From: a virus
Reading direction: 5' to 3' (one strand)
IMG/VR virus record: IMGVR_UViG_3300018417_000075
Coordinates: 1 to 22,717 of that record
DNA: 22,717 nt
In this document: piece after piece, positions 1 through 5,908 of the stretch
Layout of the letters: every line of letters begins with the position of its first letter
How positions within the stretch are numbered: the stretch's first letter is position 1
Translations under genes and position numbers: made by a program
The notes under the pieces: generated by a model
Seen by the model: the letters and a program-made list of their open reading frames with translations, nothing else
Database searches by the model: none
Told to the model about the DNA's origin: nothing

Positions 1-489
1 ACGGAAGTGTGGGCAATCTATTGTATTTATAAAATGCTTTGTTCCTGCTCTAGGTGAACCATATGTGTATAGTGCAGTAACCCTTGACCCAAGTCTACCA
101 GTCGCTATAGTCGCCATTGCCGCACCCAGAGAATGCCCAGTGACAAACAAGTTTGCTGTCACTGTTTTTGTTTTGACAATTGCCATAACACTGTCCCAAA
201 CTTTTTCAACTTCATCAAAGAATCCCTTATGTACATACCCAGAGACTTTACTCTTTTTTGGTAGTGCATTTAGGTCTGCTTTGATATCAGAGACTTCACT
301 TGGTTCTGTTCCTCTAAAGCATACAACCATTTCTTCTTTATTTGTGACAATATAACATTGTGCGCCATCAATAGAAATGAACTTTACAGTACCATATCCC
401 AGAGATTTGTATTTTGCAGTACCTTCTTTTTTACTCATATAAGCAGTATTAGCAAGTACAGCCATTCTATGGCAATTGTCTTTTAACAT
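1..489 (-). CDS. Class 3 lipase (alpha/beta hydrolase), 3' part outside window
   Basis: The reading frame is open from an ATG at 489 to the left edge (163 codons), so the C-terminus is missing. The protein shows the two hallmarks of class 3 (fungal-type) lipases: an oxyanion-type FRGT at about residues 59-62 and the nucleophile elbow GHSLGA at about residues 117-122, followed by the usual small-residue helix and a YGSPRAG strand-loop at about residues 142-148. The family hydrolyses ester bonds in acylglycerols or phospholipids. The remaining Asp and His of the triad would lie in or beyond the missing part. There is no signal peptide. A strong ribosome binding site (AAGGGG) overlaps the stop of the EF-hand gene upstream, 10 bases away, which indicates cotranscription. 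A role against host membrane lipids is inferred, not shown. Confidence 0.85.
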   Translation of the reverse strand, partial: MLKDNCHRMAVLANTAYMSKKEGTAKYKSLGYGTVKFISIDGAQCYIVTNKEEMVVCFRGTEPSEVSDIKADLNALPKKSKVSGYVHKGFFDEVEKVWDSVMAIVKTKTVTANLFVTGHSLGAAMATIATGRLGSRVTALYTYGSPRAGTKHFINTIDCPHFR

Positions 490-499
490 AAAATACCCC

Positions 500-835
500 T
501 TACTTCTTGGTTCCCATTGCTTCTTTAGCATAGAAGGCGGCAACGATTGCGGCAACAGATACGAAGTATGTTGGTGCCATATCCCCTAGAGTTTTGCTTG
601 CTTGCTCAAGACCTAGGAATGAAGAAAACACAACAGACGCTGGATAGAGCAACATACCAAACAAAGCAAACCATGCCATGTTACGTTGTGCGTCACGCAT
701 TGCATCTGCATCTTCCATTTCTTTTCTTTTGAACTCTAAGTGCATCTCCATTTCTTCTTTGGAAATGTGTCCGTCACCGTTTGCGTCTGCACCATCAAGT
801 GCATCTGAGTCAATTGTTTTTACGTCATTTGTCAT
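500..835 (-). CDS. EF-hand membrane protein, holin-like candidate
   Basis: This 111-residue protein has a canonical 12-residue EF-hand loop at residues 17-28 (D17, N19, D21, H23, S25, E28 at the ligand positions), then a highly charged helix (about 29-48), then two hydrophobic segments at about 50-71 and 84-103, ending in a short Lys-rich tail. The expected topology is a hairpin in the inner membrane with the calcium-binding domain on the cytoplasmic side or outside. Small size, two membrane helices and a location beside an exported-protein pair, a lipase and a divergent cell wall hydrolase make it a plausible holin, but no holin family signature is visible. The start is supported by AAGGA upstream. 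It lies 21 bases after the preceding gene and 10 bases before the lipase, so it is part of one operon. Confidence 0.8.
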   Translation of the reverse strand: MTNDVKTIDSDALDGADANGDGHISKEEMEMHLEFKRKEMEDADAMRDAQRNMAWFALFGMLLYPASVVFSSFLGLEQASKTLGDMAPTYFVSVAAIVAAFYAKEAMGTKK

Positions 836-856
836 TTTACTTTTCCTTTTTTTATT

Positions 857-2479
857 TTAGTTATCACTACTTTCATACTGTTCATCAACCATTTTGTCAT
901 GCAAAATCTGTTGCGCTAATCCATTGCGTAATGCTCTACGATTCTGTGGAATCTCAACTTCTTGAAACCACTGACCATCAGTATAGAATGATATCTCTTC
1001 AATCTTTTTGTTTTTGTATGAATCAAAATCAATATTGATACCCATAAGAGCAACAATCTCCGCTTGATTTTGACCAGCATCGGTCATTAAATCATCTAAC
1101 TTATTATCAATGGATTCTTGTATACTTTCTGCAACTAATTCTTCAGCATCTTTAACTGAGGTATCTTTGTCTGCTTCTATTAATGCATTTATTCTATCTT
1201 TTATTATTCGTGAAGATAATGTCTCTATCTTATCTTGTCCTATTCCAGAAAACAGTTCTACATCAGATTGCAATGCAGGGTCACTAAACATGTCGTTTAG
1301 ATTAGAACCCATCTGAGTTTCTAGTTCACTATTACCATTCGCCATTGTTTCTGGTGAATCTATAACTGAACCAAATACAGACCCACTATCCATACCATCT
1401 GTAGACTGTGATGAACTGCCATCATTCTGTTGTCCACCGCTACCGTTACTTGCACTAGCGTCTTGCACTTGCCCTGTTAGCGACATTGTTCCACCAGTGC
1501 CTTCAATAGAACTACTGAGTCCAGTTGCATCACCAACACCATTCGTCTGTGAGTTTCCAAGCACACCAATTGCTGACAGTCTGTTAATTGTATCTCTCGC
1601 AGAAGGTCCGTCTTCTTTACTTGGTTCTGAAGTTGCGGCTGACTGTTCAACAATCTTTTCATCAGTCAATGCAACACCAGTCGCCTCTTGTTCTGCTACT
1701 GCGTTTGCTTCTTGTGCAACTTCTACAGCAACACCAGCAACCGCCGCTGCCTGCTCTACGACTTGTTGCGCTTGCTCAACTACATCTACAACTTGTTCTT
1801 GAACACTACCATCATCACTTCCAGAAAAGTCTTCTACAACTTGTTGCACTTGTTCTACAACCACAGGTTCAATAAACGCAGTTAAGTCTGTCCCATCTGC
1901 GTTGTCATTGCCGTCATTACTTGGCGTGCCATCATCAACAGCACTTGCAAGTTGCTCTGCCAGTCTCTCTTCATTAAGTAACACTGCATATGCTTGTGCA
2001 TATCCGGGACATGATTGGTCATACAACGGATTGGTTGTGCATAGCATTTGAAAATACGCTTGCTGATAACCTGGACACGACATGTCATTTAATGGATTTG
2101 AACAGTCAAGTTTAACTGCGCCCACCATATCGAAATAATTCACCATAGTCGCATTCGCATAGTTTGGATTCCACATTGACCATTGCGAACAATTCGAAGC
2201 GCCGTTGGCACCATACACAATAATGTAACCGCCCTGCCCAGTATCCATAGGAAAGCAGAAACTATCATTTGTAGTATCCCCGTCCTGGTAAAGTCCATCT
2301 GACGGGAAATACTGCCAATCTGTTAATATGTAATCTGGATTCGACTGTAAAATTGAATCTTTATAAAAGTCTATATCACTATTAAATGTGTAGTCGTTCC
2401 ATGCGGCGAATGCTTTGCTAGAGGAGAAGCAAAAGCAAAGCACCAGCACCCAAACCAAATAAGAAATCTTTGTTGACAT
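857..2479 (-). CDS. Exported protein with CPGY repeats, function unknown
   Basis: 540 residues. The N-terminus is a classic Sec signal peptide: Lys4, a hydrophobic core at about residues 7-18, and an AFA-A cleavage site near residue 25. The mature N-terminal region (about 26-130) is aromatic-rich and is followed by two copies of a Cys-bearing unit (NPLxDxSCPGYxxAY, about residues 128-165). The centre (about 180-400) is low-complexity: Glu/Val/Ala/Gln-rich helix, then Gly/Ser-rich. The C-terminal 120 residues look like a folded helical domain ending in a basic ALRNGLAQQ segment. No enzyme motif or lipobox was recognised. A good ribosome binding site (GAAGGA) precedes the ATG at 2479, although this start lies inside the upstream gene, overlapping it by 62 bases. 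Similar CPGY-repeat proteins occur in marine T4-like phages (from memory); function unknown. Confidence 0.85.
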   Translation of the reverse strand: MSTKISYLVWVLVLCFCFSSSKAFAAWNDYTFNSDIDFYKDSILQSNPDYILTDWQYFPSDGLYQDGDTTNDSFCFPMDTGQGGYIIVYGANGASNCSQWSMWNPNYANATMVNYFDMVGAVKLDCSNPLNDMSCPGYQQAYFQMLCTTNPLYDQSCPGYAQAYAVLLNEERLAEQLASAVDDGTPSNDGNDNADGTDLTAFIEPVVVEQVQQVVEDFSGSDDGSVQEQVVDVVEQAQQVVEQAAAVAGVAVEVAQEANAVAEQEATGVALTDEKIVEQSAATSEPSKEDGPSARDTINRLSAIGVLGNSQTNGVGDATGLSSSIEGTGGTMSLTGQVQDASASNGSGGQQNDGSSSQSTDGMDSGSVFGSVIDSPETMANGNSELETQMGSNLNDMFSDPALQSDVELFSGIGQDKIETLSSRIIKDRINALIEADKDTSVKDAEELVAESIQESIDNKLDDLMTDAGQNQAEIVALMGINIDFDSYKNKKIEEISFYTDGQWFQEVEIPQNRRALRNGLAQQILHDKMVDEQYESSDN

Positions 2480-3410
2480 TTAGTGGTTCCTTCTTGGTAA
2501 CATTATTAGGGTTTTTTCCGTCTTTAATCGCAGACTGAATATCTGCAATGTACTCTTGTCTTGCTCTGTATTGTTCAGCGTCTGGACGAAGTTCGGGCAT
2601 TAGTTCCCAAGCCGCTTTTGCCTCAACCCCAATGTCACCCATGAATGGGCAAGGTGTTCCAGCCATTTCCATTGCTGAAAATACACGCTCGTCTTGACAC
2701 ATGACTGATACTGCGGCAACTTTCATGCCCATATCATACAGCGTCTTTGACAACTTTAATCTTTCACAATTCATATCCCTAACAGTACTACCACCAGCAA
2801 TACCTAGAATCTGAGTTTGAACAGCACCAGATATACCTGTAGTACACAAGTCAATATTATTTGCGCTTATGTTTGGGGCAATAGCACTAGGTGGAGGTGA
2901 CTTAATCTCTTGCTCAATCTTTGAGGTGTTATTGTTATTGTTATTATTTTGATTTGTGTTATTGCTAGTACTATTCACCGTAGTATCATTAGTGTTACTA
3001 TTAGTGTTAGTATTTGTATTATTAGATGTTATATCTGAATTATTGGTATTTGTGTTATTACTTGTGCTATTAATAGTCGCATTTGAAGTATCATTTGAGG
3101 TATTAATATTTGTATTTGTATTGTTACTTGTAACATTACTTGTATTATTATTTGTGTTTGTTGAAGTACTGGTATTAACATTGGTGTTGTTATTAGTATT
3201 TGTTGCAGTACTAGTATTCACATTAGTGTTAGTATTAGTATTCGTGTTTACATTTGTCGAGGTATTGACATTTGTATTCGTATTGTCTGTTGTGCTATCC
3301 ACAGTTGTTGTGTTAGTGTTGACATTGTTAGTGTTGATATCTTCTGCCGCAGTTATATTAGCAGACATCAAAGACATTACGAAAATTGCCGACATTGTTA
3401 TTCTGTTCAT
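2418..3410 (-). CDS. Exported Asn/Thr-repeat protein with C-terminal anchor
   Basis: 330 residues. A signal peptide (about residues 1-22, ITA-A cleavage) leads into a 139-residue tract made almost only of Asn, Thr, Ser and some Val (about 25-163), containing near-perfect 14-residue tandem copies around residues 64-91. After a Pro-rich hinge (171-180) comes a compact four-Cys domain (about 185-300: Cys at CTTG, DMNCE, VMCQD and TPCPF) and finally a C-terminal hydrophobic run of Gly/Ala/Leu ending in six leucines. The architecture is that of an envelope protein spanning or reaching through the periplasm, with a flexible glycan-like spacer. It resembles a spanin-like layout only loosely; no family was recognised. 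An AAGG site 7 bases before the ATG supports the start. It heads the minus-strand block that continues to the left edge. Confidence 0.85.
   Translation of the reverse strand: MNRITMSAIFVMSLMSANITAAEDINTNNVNTNTTTVDSTTDNTNTNVNTSTNVNTNTNTNTNVNTSTATNTNNNTNVNTSTSTNTNNNTSNVTSNNTNTNINTSNDTSNATINSTSNNTNTNNSDITSNNTNTNTNSNTNDTTVNSTSNNTNQNNNNNNNTSKIEQEIKSPPPSAIAPNISANNIDLCTTGISGAVQTQILGIAGGSTVRDMNCERLKLSKTLYDMGMKVAAVSVMCQDERVFSAMEMAGTPCPFMGDIGVEAKAAWELMPELRPDAEQYRARQEYIADIQSAIKDGKNPNNVTKKEPLNVNKDFLFGLGAGALLLLLL
2922..3338 (-). repeat. Low-complexity Asn/Thr codon repeat tract
   Basis: About 417 bases of AAT/AAC and ACT/ACA codons, seen on the plus strand as TTAGTGTTAGTATT-like runs. It encodes residues 25-163 of the exported protein above. 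A 42-base unit (NVNTSTxTNTNNNT) is present twice in direct succession, with degenerate copies on both sides. The synonymous codons are varied, so it is not a simple microsatellite. Confidence 0.9.
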
Positions 3411-3457
3411 CTGAACACCTTCTATTTGGTTACTGTTGGGTCACCTCCACTCATACA

Positions 3458-3465
3458 TTTTTATA
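3458..3465 (-). promoter_or_regulatory. Possible late-type promoter of the envelope block
   Basis: On the minus strand the sequence reads TATAAAAA, about 48 bases before the ATG at 3410. It differs by one base from the TATAAATA late element seen elsewhere in the window. No good -35 box is visible. Weak candidate. Confidence 0.3.
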
Positions 3466-3515
3466 GTATCCCTCTTCTTTTTTAGGGTTTTTTAACTAAA
3501 TAATCATAATACCAC

Positions 3516-3544
3516 TTGACAGGATGCAAAAACCATGCTATTAT
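3516..3544 (+). promoter_or_regulatory. Sigma70-like promoter for cell wall hydrolase
   Basis: Perfect -35 TTGACA (3516-3521), a 17-base spacer and -10 TATTAT (3539-3544). Expected transcription start is near 3551, 29 bases before the GTG at 3580. An upstream in-frame ATG at 3535 lies between the two boxes and so cannot be on this transcript, which decides the start of the gene. Confidence 0.75.
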
Positions 3545-3579
3545 ACACATGTACTAAAAAAAGAACGAAAGGTTTTATC

Positions 3580-4119
3580 GTGAAAAGTGCAATTACTTCA
3601 GTACTATTTATAAGTTTGGCTGCCTTTGTCGTCAATTCTTTTTCTTCTAGTCCATCATCAGCGTCAGAAGTTCAACCAGCCCCAATAAATGATATCATTT
3701 TTGACTTGACAGAAGTAGGGTGTCTTGCAAAGAACATCTACTATGAGGCGGGAGTTGAAGAGACTGCTGGTAGAGTTGCAGTAGCAAATGTTACAATCAA
3801 CCGTGTGCTTGATAGTAAATTTCCTGCTACAATTTGTGATGTAGTACATCAAGGAGAAAAGAACAAAGACGGCGGTATGAAACGCAATCGTTGCCAGTTC
3901 AGTTGGTACTGTGATGGGAAAAAAGACACACCATACGAAGGCGAGAACTGGCAAATGTCTCAAGCCCTAGCATGGGAAATCTATGAACTCTATACAGAGA
4001 ATAAACTCCTTGACATTACTGATGGAGCCCTGTATTATCATGCAACATACGTCACGCCTTATTGGGCAAAGTCTATGAAACGTACTACTAAAATTGGTAC
4101 ACATATTTTTTATCGTTAA
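3580..4119 (+). CDS. SleB/CwlJ-type cell wall hydrolase (probable endolysin)
   Basis: With the GTG start at 3580 the protein has 179 residues; AAGG 8 bases upstream and the promoter at 3516-3544 favour this over the in-frame ATG at 3535. A signal peptide or signal anchor covers about residues 1-27 (Lys2, hydrophobic core 4-19, Ser-rich end). The rest is a Hydrolase_2 (SleB) domain: the family's NIYYEAG motif with the presumed catalytic Glu at about residue 56, the NVTINRV helix, the CQFSWYCDG motif and the C-terminal HATYVTPYW motif. These enzymes cleave peptidoglycan glycan strands. The signal sequence suggests holin-independent export, perhaps as a signal-arrest-release type endolysin; that is inference. 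It is transcribed divergently from the exported-protein block and followed 9 bases later by thyX. Confidence 0.88.
   Translation: MKSAITSVLFISLAAFVVNSFSSSPSSASEVQPAPINDIIFDLTEVGCLAKNIYYEAGVEETAGRVAVANVTINRVLDSKFPATICDVVHQGEKNKDGGMKRNRCQFSWYCDGKKDTPYEGENWQMSQALAWEIYELYTENKLLDITDGALYYHATYVTPYWAKSMKRTTKIGTHIFYR
4010..4038 (+). promoter_or_regulatory. Internal sigma70-like promoter ahead of thyX
   Basis: TTGACA (4010-4015), exactly 17 bases, TATTAT (4033-4038). It lies inside the 3' end of the hydrolase gene, about 90 bases before thyX, and has the same boxes and spacing as the promoter at 3516. It would transcribe thyX, gp33, gp59 and gp32 without the hydrolase. Confidence 0.6.
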
Positions 4120-4128
4120 GGAGAACCC

Positions 4129-4794
4129 ATGTCAGTTAGATTAATCTGTTATTCACAAGTCGAAAAAGACGCATTCATTGGACTTGATGATATGCAAGAA
4201 CTTATTGCATATTGTGCTAGGGTTTCAAATCCTACGAATCAAATGAACAACGAAACCTCCGGGAAGTTGATTAAGTATCTAATCAAACATGCCCACTGGT
4301 CACCACTTGAGATGGTTAACGCCACGCTTGAGATTGACACAACTCGTGATATCGCCCACCAGATTGTTCGCCACCGCAGTTTTGCATTTCAAGAATTCAG
4401 TCAACGATATGCAGACCCAGCAAGCATGGGTGATGCATTTGTTAAGTCTGAAGCACGTTTGCAAGACTTGGAGAATCGTCAGAACTCTATTGAGACTGGT
4501 GATATATCTTTACAAGTTTGGTGGGACGCAAAGCAACAGTGGATTATTGACCAATCAAAAGAAGTCTATGAGCAGGCGATTGAACGGGGCATTGCAAAAG
4601 AACAAGCACGAAAAGTCTTACCTGAAGGTTTGACGAAATCACGTTTGTACATGCAAGGAAGCCTGCGTTCGTGGATTCATTACATTGAATTGCGTGGTGC
4701 GAACGGTACCCAGAAAGAACATATGCAGATTGCTCATGCATGTGCAGAAGTAATTTCTAAGATTTTTCCCCTTGCCAATGAACTGAAAGGATGA
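4129..4794 (+). CDS. thyX: Flavin-dependent thymidylate synthase ThyX
   Basis: 221 residues, the usual length of the family. The defining ThyX motif RHRx7S is present at residues 81-91 (R81, H82, R83, S91) and runs on into the conserved QRYA. The C-terminal LPEGLTKSRLYMQGSLRSW region matches the dUMP/FAD-binding end of the family. ThyX methylates dUMP to dTMP using methylenetetrahydrofolate, with FAD/NADPH as reductant, and supplies dTMP for phage DNA synthesis. Coliphage T4 uses ThyA (td) instead; ThyX is common in marine phages. An AAGGAG site precedes the ATG. The next small gene starts 5 bases after the stop. Confidence 0.95.
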   Translation: MSVRLICYSQVEKDAFIGLDDMQELIAYCARVSNPTNQMNNETSGKLIKYLIKHAHWSPLEMVNATLEIDTTRDIAHQIVRHRSFAFQEFSQRYADPASMGDAFVKSEARLQDLENRQNSIETGDISLQVWWDAKQQWIIDQSKEVYEQAIERGIAKEQARKVLPEGLTKSRLYMQGSLRSWIHYIELRGANGTQKEHMQIAHACAEVISKIFPLANELKG

Positions 4795-4798
4795 TATA

Positions 4799-4963
4799 AT
4801 GAATGAAGTAGAAAAATACGAAATTGAAAAACCTAATCAGACTAAAGTAAAGAAGCATCCTCACAACTATTATGCGTCTGATGAAGATATTAAAAACCCT
4901 AAACTGCGTAGTGCATCCCCCAAAAAAGGTGCGTACAAGAACATTCTTACATGGAGGACATAA
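4799..4963 (+). CDS. Small basic protein of unknown function
   Basis: 54 codons between thyX and gp33. AAAGGA precedes the ATG at 4799, and the stop TAA is immediately followed by the ATG of the next gene, so the spacing is that of a tight operon. The product is hydrophilic, acidic at the N-terminus and Lys/Asn/Tyr-rich afterwards, with no Cys and no membrane segment. I do not recognise it. The well-placed ribosome binding site and seamless packing support real translation. Confidence 0.65.
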   Translation: MNEVEKYEIEKPNQTKVKKHPHNYYASDEDIKNPKLRSASPKKGAYKNILTWRT

Positions 4964-5203
4964 ATGGACAACACCGTAGAAATTCAAACTAAAATGAACA
5001 TTGAAGATTTCAATCTGAAACTTAAAGTGCTTGTCTCGGAAGAGAACATGCCGTATATTGATGCTGTCTGTCTACTGTGTGAAGAAAACGAACTTGAGTA
5101 TGATGATATCGCAAAGTACATTGATGCGAAAACTAAAATGTATCTTGAGAATGAATATCGTGAGATGAACTATTTACCGAGGATAAGCACATTACCGCTA
5201 TGA
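4964..5203 (+). CDS. 33: gp33-like late-transcription co-activator
   Basis: 79 residues. In T4, gp33 bridges the sliding clamp gp45 and the RNA polymerase beta-flap to activate late promoters with sigma factor gp55. The sequence shows the compact helical pattern of gp33 from marine T4-likes: a central YIDAVCLLCEENELE segment (about 31-45), then a helix ending in an acidic/hydrophobic tail (EYREMNYLP, about 66-74) where the clamp-binding part is expected. It is shorter than T4 gp33 (112 residues), as is usual in marine relatives. The order gp33-gp59-gp32 is the same as in T4, which is strong support. GGAGG lies just upstream, and the stop overlaps the gp59 start as ATGA. Confidence 0.72.
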   Translation: MDNTVEIQTKMNIEDFNLKLKVLVSEENMPYIDAVCLLCEENELEYDDIAKYIDAKTKMYLENEYREMNYLPRISTLPL

Positions 5204-5802
5204 CTGGATTCGAAGCCTATCGACAATATCTTGCAATTAAAAACCATTTTTCCCTTGACAGTTATGATTACATCAAGTATAATGGAAAGGTATCGGCAAG
5301 TGAGAAGAGTTTTCTAGGTCGTAAAGACAAATTCTTCTTCACTAAGTTGGGCAAGAGGTTTGATGACGAGGAGTTGAAATACTTTCTCGTTGCGAACTTC
5401 TTTGAGAATGAAAAGATTTGGGTGGGTAACCTACTTGATGAGAAATACATTGAAGTGTATAAACGCTTTCAAAAAAAGCAACAGTCAATGACATATCTAG
5501 TCAAGTCGGACCTATCTAATATTGTCTCTTACCTAGACAACAACAATGTAACATTTGATGAGTTGTTTGCGGTGAGAGACAATGAGTTGCCCCTACTGTT
5601 GCAGTTTCAACAAGAAGATTTAATTCAAGTTGAAACACTCGTTGCAATGGATAGGGTGTTAAACTTCTTTGCTCGTTGGGATAAGAATGTAGAGGATGAT
5701 ATCTTCTACCCGATTGTTCGTAAGCGTATAAAGAAGTATGAAGGTTTTGTTAATGTAGATGTTAGCAAAATTAAATCGTTGATGAAGGAAGTTTTCACTT
5801 GA
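5200..5802 (+). CDS. 59: gp59-like loader of the replicative helicase
   Basis: 200 residues (T4 gp59 has 217). The N-terminus carries the family pattern YLxIKxH...YDYIKYN (about residues 9-28) followed by a Ser and RxDKxFFxKL (about 42-52), which lines up with T4 gp59. The protein is all-helical and basic. gp59 binds fork DNA and gp32 and loads the gp41 helicase onto gp32-coated ssDNA during origin- and recombination-dependent replication. The ATG overlaps the gp33 stop by 4 bases, suggesting translational coupling. gp32, its known partner, is the next gene. Confidence 0.85.
   Translation: MTGFEAYRQYLAIKNHFSLDSYDYIKYNGKVSASEKSFLGRKDKFFFTKLGKRFDDEELKYFLVANFFENEKIWVGNLLDEKYIEVYKRFQKKQQSMTYLVKSDLSNIVSYLDNNNVTFDELFAVRDNELPLLLQFQQEDLIQVETLVAMDRVLNFFARWDKNVEDDIFYPIVRKRIKKYEGFVNVDVSKIKSLMKEVFT
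5255..5283 (+). promoter_or_regulatory. Perfect sigma70 consensus inside gp59
   Basis: TTGACA (5255-5260), a 17-base spacer, TATAAT (5278-5283): both boxes match the sigma70 consensus at every position. It sits in codons 19-28 of gp59, a conserved protein motif, so chance cannot be excluded. It would give a transcript of the rest of gp59 plus gp32. Confidence 0.5.
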
Positions 5803-5829
5803 CAAACCATAATTTTTGTGTTATAAATA
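5799..5829 (+). promoter_or_regulatory. Combined sigma70-like and T4-late promoter of gp32
   Basis: TTGACA at 5799-5804, 17 bases, then TATAAATA at 5822-5829. The second element is both an acceptable sigma70 -10 box (TATAAA) and an exact T4 late promoter (TATAAATA, recognised by gp55). It leaves a leader of roughly 75 bases before the gp32 ATG. Confidence 0.75.
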
Positions 5830-5835
5830 CACTTG

Positions 5836-5908
5836 TATATTATGATAATGTGGATACGATGAAAACAAAAACTGCTATACAGCAATATAACTCTTAAAGG
5901 AAAATACT
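5836..5908 (+). promoter_or_regulatory. gp32 mRNA leader, possible autoregulatory operator
   Basis: This A-rich, mostly unstructured leader contains one short hairpin (TGCT-ATAC-AGCA, 5873-5884) and ends in TTAAAGG before the ATG. T4 gp32 represses its own translation by binding an unstructured AT-rich leader that is nucleated at an upstream folded element. The composition here would allow the same, but no clear pseudoknot was found. Confidence 0.3.

Noticed and set aside
24-31. Minus-strand TATAAATA inside the lipase gene
   Set aside because: It encodes ordinary residues in the frame and the region it would transcribe is outside the window, so it cannot be judged.
65-355. Plus-strand ORF at the left edge
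   Set aside because: It is antisense to the lipase frame, which carries clear FRGT and GHSLG motifs.
1477-1885. Overlapping ORFs in several frames in the Gln/Ala/Val-rich part of the exported protein
   Set aside because: They arise from low-complexity codons of the 540-residue protein; none has a start site or recognisable motif.
2956-3414. Long plus-strand Leu/Val-rich ORF of 152 codons
   Set aside because: It is the exact antisense of the Asn/Thr repeat (AAT/ACN read backwards gives Leu/Val codons) and has no ribosome binding site; it is a composition artefact.
3704-3735. TTGACA box early in the hydrolase gene
   Set aside because: No -10-like sequence at 16-18 bases downstream.
5859-5897. 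12-codon ORF in the gp32 leader (possible leader peptide)
   Set aside because: No ribosome binding site ahead of its ATG and no regulatory codon pattern; likely chance, although it ends just before the gp32 site.
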